A DNA stretch of 53,792 nt, taken from positions 1-53,792 of the forward strand of contig CALUWK010000008.1 in the NCBI GenBank assembly GCA_944324475.1, written 5' to 3'. The translations under genes were made by a program, and so were the position numbers. Every line of letters begins with the position of its first letter. The first letter of the stretch is position 1. Source of the DNA: Candidatus Gastranaerophilales bacterium. Its GTDB lineage: Bacteria; Cyanobacteriota; Vampirovibrionia; Gastranaerophilales; Gastranaerophilaceae. This document shows, piece by piece, positions 1-7,011 of the stretch. Under the pieces are notes generated by a model. The model was not told the DNA's origin. It did not search any database and saw nothing but the letters and a program-made list of their open reading frames with translations.

Positions 1-157
1 CGGCGGATTTAGATGTTTTTTAGGATGTCTGCGGCGGTGAAAATAAACCTGCAGCAGCAAATAAAATCTGTATTTAATTATAAATATAATATTAAGTATT
101 CTATAAATACCAATAACACTTATTATATCAAGCAAGGAAGTAAATCTAAAATGAGTC
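1..157. other. Left-edge AT-rich non-coding stretch
   Basis: No convincing gene is seen. The first 60 bases are more GC-rich, with CGGCGG twice and CTGCAGCAG, and could be the tail of something that lies outside the window. The rest is AT-rich. Open frames here are short and have no ribosome binding site. Confidence 0.4.
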
Positions 158-195
158 TTATAAGCCCAACGAGCTACCAAACTGCTCCATCCCAA
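158..195 (-). pseudogene. 5' half of an initiator-type tRNA (tRNA-fMet-like fragment)
   Basis: Read on the minus strand, this contains a perfect D-arm (GAGCAGTTTGGTAGCTC, 171-187) preceded by GGGATG and followed by GTTGGGCTTATAA. That is nearly the D-arm and 5' anticodon arm of bacterial initiator tRNA. The position of the CAT anticodon reads TAT. The next bases (GACTC) do not pair with the 5' anticodon stem, and no T-arm or 3' acceptor strand follows in the remaining 157 bases. It is therefore a half tRNA or the 5' exon of an interrupted one. It starts directly after the stop codon of the neighbouring minus-strand gene. Similarity to tRNA is seen; identity as fMet-derived is inferred. Confidence 0.55.
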
Positions 196-732
196 TCAAA
201 TAACTTTATCATAAGCCACATAGCATACATCATCACAAACCAAAGGTTCAAACTCAATATCTATATCAATATTCAACTTTTTGTCATCATATCTTATTCC
301 AGTTAAATTATCATAAAATTCCGTCTCCAATTTAAAATTCACACATGAAAAATCAGACAAGGTTAAATACCCAAATGCAACTCCCTCAGGAAGAACCAAA
401 GAACAATTTTCATCAGAAGAAAGCTCAAATTTTATACTCTGCCCGAAAGTATCTGAAGAACTCCTTAAATCAACAACCACAACTAAAATACTACCAAAAA
501 GCACAGTTAATAATTTAGAAGCAGGACTAACATTCTTCTGAACATACAATCCTCTAAAAGTTCTAAATTCAGAATAAAAAAGATAATCTTTCTTAAAATT
601 AACATCTACTTCATGCTTTATAAAAGCACTACTGTCAAAAAAAACTTCTTTATATCCGCAATTATCGGCAATGTTTTTATTATAAACTAAAAAAGCCCCG
701 TCTAATTCTAATTTCAATAATTCAAAATCCAT
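196..732 (-). CDS. RmlC-like cupin, probably lacking epimerase activity
   Basis: The central part follows the dTDP-4-dehydrorhamnose 3,5-epimerase (RmlC) pattern in order: FRGLYVQ, then a lysine and VVVVDLRSSSDTFGQ, LPEGVAFGYLTLSD, and a terminal GIRYDD. In true RmlC the first motif is RGLHxQ and its histidine is the catalytic base; here it is tyrosine. The second catalytic residue, a tyrosine in the YKxTxYY region, appears as phenylalanine (NFKLETEFYD). The fold is probably kept and epimerisation probably lost, leaving a sugar-binding or structural role. ATG at 732 is preferred over an upstream TTG because GGAG lies 6 bases before it. It is divergent from a glycosyltransferase, which suits a link to surface sugars. 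Family is fairly sure; loss of activity is inference. Confidence 0.65.
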   Translation of the reverse strand: MDFELLKLELDGAFLVYNKNIADNCGYKEVFFDSSAFIKHEVDVNFKKDYLFYSEFRTFRGLYVQKNVSPASKLLTVLFGSILVVVVDLRSSSDTFGQSIKFELSSDENCSLVLPEGVAFGYLTLSDFSCVNFKLETEFYDNLTGIRYDDKKLNIDIDIEFEPLVCDDVCYVAYDKVI

Positions 733-797
733 CCTCAACTCCAAGCTTATATGTAATACTCTACATCAAAAATACATACATGTAAATTATTACAAAA

Positions 798-817
798 AAG
801 TTAAAATAAGTTAAAAT
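798..817. repeat. Tandem 10-bp direct repeat upstream of GT2 gene
   Basis: AAGTTAAAAT occurs twice back to back, ending 6 bases before the GT2 start codon. A period of one helical turn is typical of response-regulator sites, but in such AT-rich DNA this may be chance. Confidence 0.3.
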
Positions 818-823
818 TATTTA

Positions 824-1813
824 ATGAAAAAAATATCTGTAATTATACCAACATATAACAGTGAAAATTATCTTGAAAAATGTATTGAATCGGTTGTTAA
901 TCAAACATTGAAAGAGATTGAAATAATTATAATAAACGACTGCTCGCAAGATAATTCTTTAAAAATTATCAATAAATTTGCACAAAAGGACAAAAGAATA
1001 AAAATAATCAACAACACAAAAAATTTAGGATACGGGAAGAGTGTTAATTTAGGTATAAAAAATTCTAACAATGATTTTATTTCAATAGTTGAATCCGATG
1101 ACTCAATCGAACCTAACATGCTAGAAACGCTCCTAAAAGAATCAACAAAACAAGATTATGATATAATAAAATCAGACTTCAATTATATTGTGAAAAATAA
1201 AACAATCAAAGCAAATTCATTTAAAAATTTTAACTTAAACACATCATCAAACATATTTAACAACCCTGAAATTCTTACAATAAAACCAAGTGTCTGGTCT
1301 GCAATATACAAAAAAGAATTTTTAAATAGAAACAATATTTTTTTTAACGAAACACAAAAAGCAAGTTTTCAAGATACATCATTCCAATTTAAATGTTTTT
1401 ATTTTGCAAAAAAATACAAATTAATCAACAAAGCCTTATACAACTACAAAACCGATAATCCTAGCTCAAGCATAAATTCATCTGACAAAGTTTTTGAACT
1501 TATTGATGAATTTAAAACAATTAACAATTTCTTTAAACCGCAAACTAATGAAATAGCCTCACAAAAACTACTTTTTGAATTAAAAGCGTATTTATGGAAT
1601 TATAAAAGAATAAAAAATAAATACAATAAAATTTTTTTAAAAGAAGTTTCAAAAATGTTTAAAGAATACGATTTTAAACCTTTTTTTAAAAATAAAAAAA
1701 TACCATTAAAAGAAAAAATCAAAGCAAAACTAATAATAGAAAATTCTAATTTATCACTTACAATTTTCAGCACGTATAAATTTTTATCGAGGAAAAAATG
1801 GAAAACAAAATAA
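824..1813 (+). CDS. Family 2 glycosyltransferase
   Basis: GT-A fold glycosyltransferase expected to transfer a sugar from a nucleotide-sugar donor in surface polysaccharide synthesis. The N-terminus has VIIPTYN (residues 6-12), the ND donor-binding pair at 38-39 and the metal-binding ESDD at 90-93. A basic C-terminal part with no clear membrane helix follows. The length of 329 residues is normal for GT2 enzymes of the WcaA type. It shares a 16-base overlap with the next gene, so the two are probably co-transcribed. The acceptor cannot be told from sequence. No obvious Shine-Dalgarno precedes the ATG. Confidence 0.85.
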   Translation: MKKISVIIPTYNSENYLEKCIESVVNQTLKEIEIIIINDCSQDNSLKIINKFAQKDKRIKIINNTKNLGYGKSVNLGIKNSNNDFISIVESDDSIEPNMLETLLKESTKQDYDIIKSDFNYIVKNKTIKANSFKNFNLNTSSNIFNNPEILTIKPSVWSAIYKKEFLNRNNIFFNETQKASFQDTSFQFKCFYFAKKYKLINKALYNYKTDNPSSSINSSDKVFELIDEFKTINNFFKPQTNEIASQKLLFELKAYLWNYKRIKNKYNKIFLKEVSKMFKEYDFKPFFKNKKIPLKEKIKAKLIIENSNLSLTIFSTYKFLSRKKWKTK

Positions 1814-2394
1814 AAAATATATGCATTTTTGCAAGCTCATCATCAACAGTTCCAAATATATACTTCAAAGATGCATATAATTTAGGAATTGAAATTGCAA
1901 ACAACGGATACAATATTGTCTATGGAGGTTCAAATTTAGGATTAATGGGCGAAATAACAAGCGCAGCAAGACTAAGAGGTAGTGAAATTACCGGCGTCAT
2001 GCCACAAAAATTATATGATTTTGGAATTAATCCTGGCGAGTGCACAAAATTTATTCTAACAAAAGGCATGCGAGAAAGAAAAGCAAAAATGGATGAAATT
2101 TCTGAGGCAATAATTGCCCTAGCAGGGGGTTTTGGAACATTAGAAGAATTATCTGAAATGCTTGTTCAGAAACAACTGGGCTACAACAATAAGCCCATAG
2201 TCATCTTAAATACCAACAACTACTATAAAAATCTAATAAATTTTTTCGATGATATAATAAATGAAAATTTTGCTCCAGAAATTACCAAATCCATATACTA
2301 TATCGCAAATACTCCAAAAGATGCCGTTGAATACATAAAAAATTATAAATTCGAACAAAAAAATTATTTGGATAAAAAAATAACATTAAAATAA
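1798..2394 (+). CDS. LOG family (TIGR00730-type) nucleotide 5'-monophosphate phosphoribohydrolase-like protein
   Basis: Rossmann-like LOG/YvdD family protein. Family members cleave the ribose-5-phosphate bond of nucleotides such as AMP or cytokinin ribotides. Seen: GGSNLGLMG (43-51), the RERK stretch (92-95) and the signature as AGGFGTLEE (109-117), where the family usually has PGGxGTxxE, so the leading proline is alanine. The length of 198 residues is typical. Start ATG overlaps the GT2 gene by 16 bases and has GAGG five bases upstream. The substrate is unknown; cytokinin production should not be assumed. Confidence 0.85.
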   Translation: MENKIKNICIFASSSSTVPNIYFKDAYNLGIEIANNGYNIVYGGSNLGLMGEITSAARLRGSEITGVMPQKLYDFGINPGECTKFILTKGMRERKAKMDEISEAIIALAGGFGTLEELSEMLVQKQLGYNNKPIVILNTNNYYKNLINFFDDIINENFAPEITKSIYYIANTPKDAVEYIKNYKFEQKNYLDKKITLK

Positions 2395-2395
2395 T

Positions 2396-2489
2396 TAACA
2401 AATTTGCATTAAACAAAAACCAAGGTTATAATTTCATTAAACTAACCTTTAGGTTAATTTAAAATTAGCAAATTTGTTACATAATGTAA
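2396..2489. repeat. Inverted repeats in intergenic region
   Basis: A perfect 12-bp inverted repeat, TAACAAATTTGC (2396-2407) and GCAAATTTGTTA (2468-2479), encloses about 60 bases that also contain the small hairpin AACCTTTAGGTT. The right arm runs into the palindrome TTACATAATGTAA (2477-2489), which lies 25 bases before the next start codon and could be an operator. Function is unknown. Confidence 0.4.
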
Positions 2490-2513
2490 ATAAGGATAAG
2501 ACTTAGGGAATAT

Positions 2514-2840
2514 ATGCTGGATAAAATTTTAAACAATAATTCAGAATCTATTACGCAAAGTCAAAGCTTGGATAGAGTTAAAGGGGTAACGACCAACCCC
2601 TTTGAAGAAGTTGGAAACGGTTTTTTTGTCGATGAATCCGACATTTCATCAGCTGCAATTCATAAATATCAACGTGAAATGGATATTAAAAAATTCAGCG
2701 AAATACTAAAAGAAACTGACGAAAAGACTTCAACAGAACTAGTTTTAAAACAAGCATTTGAAGGAAATTTGTCAATAGACAATGATGATTTAATATCAGA
2801 ACTTTTAAATAATAAAGATTTCTTAAATGATATTACATAA
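2514..2840 (+). CDS. Small acidic protein of unknown function
   Basis: 108 residues, hydrophilic and acidic, with no signal peptide, membrane helix or cysteine. No family is recognised. An AGGGA ribosome binding site lies just upstream of the ATG. Its last 14 bases overlap the start of the cysteine-cluster gene, so translation of the two is probably coupled. The second half (about residues 45-108) has helical character with charged repeats. A role in flagellar or secretion regulation would be a guess. Confidence 0.6.
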   Translation: MLDKILNNNSESITQSQSLDRVKGVTTNPFEEVGNGFFVDESDISSAAIHKYQREMDIKKFSEILKETDEKTSTELVLKQAFEGNLSIDNDDLISELLNNKDFLNDIT

Positions 2841-3297
2841 AAAAATATTCGAAAAACTAAAAAAATATTATCATTTAAGAATACTTAAACGAAAATACTT
2901 TAGGTACGGCAAATGTCGTATGTGTGGTGGTTGTTGCGAAAATATTTATATAAAACACAAAAACAAAACTATAAAAACAAAAGAAGAATTCGAAAAAATT
3001 AAACAAAAAGATAACTACTCATTTTATCAGCACATAACTCCCATAAGCAAAGATGAATTTGGCTTAATTTTTGCTTGTGATAAATTTGATAAAGAAAAGA
3101 AATTATGCAAAGAACATAAAAAAAGACCATCGATTTGTAAAAATTACCCTTCAGAAGAAATCTTCAAAATGGGCGCACAACTAAAAGACAACTGCGGATA
3201 TTACTTTGAACCAATAGAAAAATTTAGCGAAGTTTTTAAAAAAACTTTAAAAAAGCCAATAAAAAATTTCAGCAATCCAGAAGAAAACAAATACTAA
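2827..3297 (+). CDS. YkgJ family cysteine-cluster protein
   Basis: Belongs to the YkgJ/UPF0153 CxxCxxCC proteins, thought to bind zinc or an iron-sulfur cluster. Seen: CRMCGGCC (C30, C33, C36, C37), then C84, C94 and C104 in a KRPSICKNYP context, and C123, which is the usual eight-cysteine set for the family. A basic N-terminal helix of about 28 residues precedes it. Start ATG lies inside the end of the previous gene. Its stop overlaps the convergent folP stop by 4 bases. Biochemical function is unknown for the family. Confidence 0.8.
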   Translation: MILHKKIFEKLKKYYHLRILKRKYFRYGKCRMCGGCCENIYIKHKNKTIKTKEEFEKIKQKDNYSFYQHITPISKDEFGLIFACDKFDKEKKLCKEHKKRPSICKNYPSEEIFKMGAQLKDNCGYYFEPIEKFSEVFKKTLKKPIKNFSNPEENKY

Positions 3298-4445
3298 AAG
3301 AGTCTTTGATGTAGCTTAAGAGCCTGAGATGTCAATTCAACGTTATGAACTCTAATATAATCAACATCATTTTGCATTAAATAAAAAGCACTTAAAGCAG
3401 AAACAAAATCAGCATCTTTCGGTTCTTTTGTATTAATAACATCCCGCATAAAACGTTTTCTTGATACACCTGCCAAAAGAGGAAAACCCATAGATTTAAA
3501 CTCATTAATTCTTTTTAATAATTCAAAATTTTGACTTAAACTTTTTGCAAATCCAAATCCAACATCAATTATCACATCCTTCTTATTCAACCCCGCTTGA
3601 ATTGCAAGTTGAACCTTACTATAAATTTCAGAAAATACTTCATCAACAACATTATCATAATAAGTAAGATTATCCATTGTTTTCGCATCACCCCTCGAGT
3701 GCATGATAACAAGTTTTTTTCTTTCTTTAGCACAAATTTTTGCAAATTCAATATTTGATAAAAAACTAACATCATTAATTATGTCGGCACCTGCCTCAAT
3801 AGCAGCTTTTGCACAAGCAAGAGTCATAGTATCCACACTTATTTCTATATAAGGAAATGCAGTCTTAAGGGCCGTAACGACAGGAACAACTTTTTCTATT
3901 TCATATACAACAGAAACCAAATCAGAATAAGGCTTTGTAGATTGTGCGCCAATATCGATTATGTCGGCACCAGCTTCTATCATATCAATAGCATGATTTA
4001 TAGCCTTTTCAATTTCAACAAATTCCCCTCCGTCCGAAAAAGAATTTGGAGTCATATTTAAAATCCCCATTATTCTTGTCTTAGATTTCTCGGATAATTC
4101 TAGTTCAATTTTTTCAAAAATAACATCAGACAACTTGGATAGTGAAAAAGGTTGAGAAGCCAATTTTTTAGCAACTAAAGTCAGTTGAGCAATGGTTCCT
4201 GACAAAATACAATCTGAAAAACTAACCGAACAATCAATAACACCCCTATTTACTGCACAATCACAATCACAAGAAAGCGCAGTTTGCTTAATAATAGACG
4301 CCTGGGAAGGAGTAACATCAAAAATTTTAACCGAAAAAAACAAATGTTTTTCTATAGCCTGCTCAATATAACCTTCATCGAACCCAACTGATGAAATTTC
4401 CTCTTTTATAAATTTTTTTAAAACAGTCTTTGATAAAAATTGCAT
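3294..4445 (-). CDS. folP: Dihydropteroate synthase with N-terminal extension
   Basis: Condenses 6-hydroxymethyl-dihydropterin diphosphate with p-aminobenzoate in folate synthesis; folK for the preceding step is at 31.9 kb. The TIM-barrel domain begins near residue 125 with MGILNMTPNSFSDGG. Key residues known from E. coli FolP are present: the Asn of that motif, Asp in IIDIG, Asn in IINDVS, Asp in IIDVGFGF, Lys in SRKRF, Arg and His in RVHNV. Several usually fixed neighbours differ: GGESTRP is GAQSTKP, and DPGFGFGK is DVGFGFAK. The 125-residue N-terminal domain, with a CDCDC cluster, is not in E. coli FolP. ATG at 4445 is chosen; an in-frame TTG at 4460 is possible, and neither has a clear ribosome binding site. 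Confidence 0.9.
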   Translation of the reverse strand: MQFLSKTVLKKFIKEEISSVGFDEGYIEQAIEKHLFFSVKIFDVTPSQASIIKQTALSCDCDCAVNRGVIDCSVSFSDCILSGTIAQLTLVAKKLASQPFSLSKLSDVIFEKIELELSEKSKTRIMGILNMTPNSFSDGGEFVEIEKAINHAIDMIEAGADIIDIGAQSTKPYSDLVSVVYEIEKVVPVVTALKTAFPYIEISVDTMTLACAKAAIEAGADIINDVSFLSNIEFAKICAKERKKLVIMHSRGDAKTMDNLTYYDNVVDEVFSEIYSKVQLAIQAGLNKKDVIIDVGFGFAKSLSQNFELLKRINEFKSMGFPLLAGVSRKRFMRDVINTKEPKDADFVSALSAFYLMQNDVDYIRVHNVELTSQALKLHQRLF

Positions 4446-4519
4446 TTTTTTGTTCAACAAATATAATTAGAATACATATATTAATAAATTAAGCATAACA
4501 TTAAGTCAAGGAGAATAAA

Positions 4520-4798
4520 ATGGCAAAAACTAAATTAAAAATCGAATCACGCGAAGAAAGCAAAAATCCTCGTCAATTAAGAGCAGCGGGAAATATGCCA
4601 GGGTCTTTGTACGGAAAAAATATGGAAGCTAAAAGCATCCAAATCAATACTCATGAATTTGAAATGGCACACAGAAACAACAAAGATGGCGAATGGGAAC
4701 TAAGTCTCGGCAAAGAAAAATACAATGCAAAAATACAAGAGCTACAAATTAATTACGCAACAAATGAATATCTTAATGTAGAATTTACGGTTATATAA
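4520..4798 (+). CDS. rplY: 50S ribosomal protein L25, short form
   Basis: Binds 5S rRNA in the large ribosomal subunit. The N-terminal pattern, an ESREESKNPRQLRAAGNMPGSLYG-like stretch (residues 9-32), matches the L25 signature of an arginine-rich segment followed by G-x-x-P-x-x-x-YG. With 92 residues it corresponds to the short E. coli form and lacks the C-terminal CTC domain found in many bacteria. AAGGAG lies 6 bases before the ATG. It ends one base before the convergent gene at 4799. Confidence 0.8.
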   Translation: MAKTKLKIESREESKNPRQLRAAGNMPGSLYGKNMEAKSIQINTHEFEMAHRNNKDGEWELSLGKEKYNAKIQELQINYATNEYLNVEFTVI

Positions 4799-5092
4799 TT
4801 AATTTTCAGGTTGCTCAGACTCCTCAATAAACGAGGCAGAAAAAACATCCTGAGAATTTAAACTATCAATAAAATGATTGTATCTTTCCATTCTCAGCTT
4901 TAGCCAACTTAGAATGGTATTGGATCCAAAAATTTTAACAACACGAACAGGTGCAAAACAATTTCTGTTCGTGTTATATTTTTCTTCCATAAAAGTCTGA
5001 CACTTGCAATTTAATTCCTCTATTAAATCATACAAAGTTCTCAACCACGCACCCTGAACCGAAAGTTCGTCTACCTTGTATTCAAGAATCAT
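4799..5092 (-). CDS. Small protein of unknown function
   Basis: About 97 residues, mostly helical, with two cysteines in a NCKC pair and aromatic residues. No signal peptide or membrane segment. ATG at 5092 is preferred over an upstream TTG (5116) because AGGTGG sits just before it. No family is recognised. It is divergent from uvrC and directly abuts the end of rplY. Confidence 0.5.
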   Translation of the reverse strand: MILEYKVDELSVQGAWLRTLYDLIEELNCKCQTFMEEKYNTNRNCFAPVRVVKIFGSNTILSWLKLRMERYNHFIDSLNSQDVFSASFIEESEQPEN

Positions 5093-5198
5093 ATTCCACC
5101 TGTCTTTCCATGACAATCTATACTAGCTTGCAACTTAGTATTACCATTCCACAAAATTGGAATTTATAACATTTTTAAAATATGTTAATATTACTCCT

Positions 5199-6881
5199 AT
5201 GAACTCGAGTAAAAAACAATATAGTAAATCCATTCTAGAACAAGTCGCTTTGATGCCAAAACTTCCTGGCTGTTATCAATATTTCGACAAAGATAACAAT
5301 ATTATATACATAGGAAAAGCAAAAAATTTATTCAACAGAGTAAATAGCTATTTTGTAGGAAAAAAAGACTCTCCAAAACTACAAATTATGGTTCCGCAAA
5401 TAAAAAGGATTGAATGCATAGTCGTAAATTCCGAAATTGAAGCATTAATCTTAGAAAACGAACTTATAAAAAAACACAAACCAAAATACAATGTACTTTT
5501 AAAAGACGACAAAAAATTTCCGTACTTTTTGATTACAAAAGAAGATTACCCTAAAATTACTATAGTAAGAAAAGCAAATAAAAACTCGCTCAAAGGTAAA
5601 TACTATGGACCATACACGGATTCAAAAGCCATGTATGCGACACTCGAAGTAATAAATAAAATTTTTCCCCTAAAAAAATGTACAACACCAAAATATAAAT
5701 CAAGACCTTGTCTTTATTATGACATAGGACAATGTTGTGCACCATGCCAAAATAAAATCAGTCCAGATGAATACAAAAAAATAATAAAAAATGTAGAATT
5801 ATTCTTATCTGGAAAAAGAAAAGAATTAATTAAAAAACTAAAAGAAGAAATGCAAAAAGCAAGTAAAAGCTCAAACTTTGAAAAAGCATTGCTTTTAAGA
5901 AACAGTATACGTGACATAGAAAAAACAATGGAAAAACAAAATATAGTCTTTAAAACATCAAATGCAAACCAAGACTATATCGGAATAACGACTTCATCAA
6001 ATCTCATATCCATAAGTATTTTACAAGTCAGACAAGGCAGATTAATAAACAAAAAAGATTTTTCTTTCTCTCAAATATTATCCAATGAAACTGACTTTGA
6101 TGAGATAATTGAAAGCACTTTAAGAGAATACTATATGATGCTAAATGATGAACAACTGCCAACAAAAATTGTTATTTTAAACACATTTAAAAATATAGAA
6201 CTATATAAGAAATGGCTATCTTTAAGGTTAAAAAAAGAAGTAAAAATAATAAAAGCAACTTCAAAAACCGATAAAGAAATGCTCAAACTGGCACAAAAAA
6301 ACTCCGAATTTAATATCAATCAACTAAAATTAAAAGAACTTTCAAATATTCAAAACGACTACAATGAAATTGGTGCATATCTGCAAGAAAAATTAAAACT
6401 CAAAAATTTCCCACACACTATTGAATGCTACGATATATCTCACATACAAGGCACAAACACAGTAGCATCCGGAGTATATTTTGAAAATGGACAACCAAAA
6501 AAATCAAAATACAGAAAATATAAACTAAAAACAATAAAAAATGGAGAAGTTGATGATTTTAAATCTATGCAAGAAATTTTATCAAGAAGATTTAAAAGAA
6601 TTAAAAATAAAGAAATCGAAGCACCCGATTTAATTATAATAGATGGTGGCAAAGGACAATTATCGAGCGTAATCAAAATAATGAAAGAATACAATTTAAA
6701 ACTAAATATTGTCTCTATTGCAAAAAGAGAAGAAGAAATATTTTTACCAAACCAATCCAAACCGATAATTTTTGCAATAAATTCACCAGCACTTCATCTA
6801 CTTCAAAGAATAAGAGACGAAGCACACAGATTTGCAATAACTTTTCATAGACAATTAAGGAGTAAATCAATGTTGAACTAA
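5199..6881 (+). CDS. uvrC: Excinuclease ABC subunit C lacking the C-terminal HhH domain
   Basis: Makes both incisions in UvrABC excision repair. Order of domains: GIY-YIG nuclease (LPGCYQYF and IYIGKAKNLFNR near the N-terminus), UVR domain (about 200-240, with FEKALLLRNSI) that contacts UvrB, and the RNase H-like endonuclease with catalytic DISH, DGGKGQ and RDEAHRF. The protein stops 14 residues after RDEAHRFAITFHR. Typical UvrC continues for about 60 residues with a tandem helix-hairpin-helix DNA-binding domain, absent here in any frame before the tRNA. ATG at 5199 is favoured over an upstream TTG at 5157 because family similarity begins after it. uvrB is 2.6 kb downstream on the other strand. 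Confidence 0.92.
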   Translation: MNSSKKQYSKSILEQVALMPKLPGCYQYFDKDNNIIYIGKAKNLFNRVNSYFVGKKDSPKLQIMVPQIKRIECIVVNSEIEALILENELIKKHKPKYNVLLKDDKKFPYFLITKEDYPKITIVRKANKNSLKGKYYGPYTDSKAMYATLEVINKIFPLKKCTTPKYKSRPCLYYDIGQCCAPCQNKISPDEYKKIIKNVELFLSGKRKELIKKLKEEMQKASKSSNFEKALLLRNSIRDIEKTMEKQNIVFKTSNANQDYIGITTSSNLISISILQVRQGRLINKKDFSFSQILSNETDFDEIIESTLREYYMMLNDEQLPTKIVILNTFKNIELYKKWLSLRLKKEVKIIKATSKTDKEMLKLAQKNSEFNINQLKLKELSNIQNDYNEIGAYLQEKLKLKNFPHTIECYDISHIQGTNTVASGVYFENGQPKKSKYRKYKLKTIKNGEVDDFKSMQEILSRRFKRIKNKEIEAPDLIIIDGGKGQLSSVIKIMKEYNLKLNIVSIAKREEEIFLPNQSKPIIFAINSPALHLLQRIRDEAHRFAITFHRQLRSKSMLN

Positions 6882-6934
6882 TACACACTGTTACTTGACA
6901 ACAAATTATTTATCTAATAACATAAAAAGTGTTC

Positions 6935-7005
6935 GGCGACATGGCCAAGTGGTAAGGCAGGAGCCTGCAAAGCTCTTATCCCCAGTTCGAATCTGGGTGT
7001 CGCCT
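6935..7005 (+). tRNA. tRNA-Cys (GCA)
   Basis: Acceptor strands GGCGACA (6935-6941) and TGTCGCC (6998-7004) pair perfectly. The anticodon loop CTGCAAA gives anticodon GCA, and the T-arm CCCAG-TTCGAAT-CTGGG is intact. Discriminator base 73 is T, the known identity element for cysteine. CCA is not encoded; a run of T follows and may end transcription. Confidence 0.95.
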
Positions 7006-7011
7006 TTTTGT

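Noticed and set aside
1-195. Group I intron in a tRNA-fMet
   Set aside because: No P, Q, R or S core elements are visible in the 157 bases available, and the 3' exon is not in the window; kept only as an alternative.
13-306. Open frame of 97 codons on the plus strand at the left edge
   Set aside because: It overlaps the RmlC-like gene and the tRNA-like fragment on the other strand, has no ribosome binding site, and its product is low-complexity.
2514-2840. TTAGGGAATAT before the 2514 gene as another leader motif copy
   Set aside because: It sits directly at the start codon, lacks TTTAT-N5-TG, and is explained as a ribosome binding site.
6440-6760. Minus-strand frame inside uvrC (and similar frames inside uvrC, ftsH, pepA, fusA)
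   Set aside because: These lie in other frames of clearly conserved genes and give Leu/Phe/Ser-rich products typical of antisense frames.
6881-6934. A frameshift that would hide the missing UvrC HhH domain
   Set aside because: No frame after the stop encodes HhH-like sequence before the tRNA starts at 6935.
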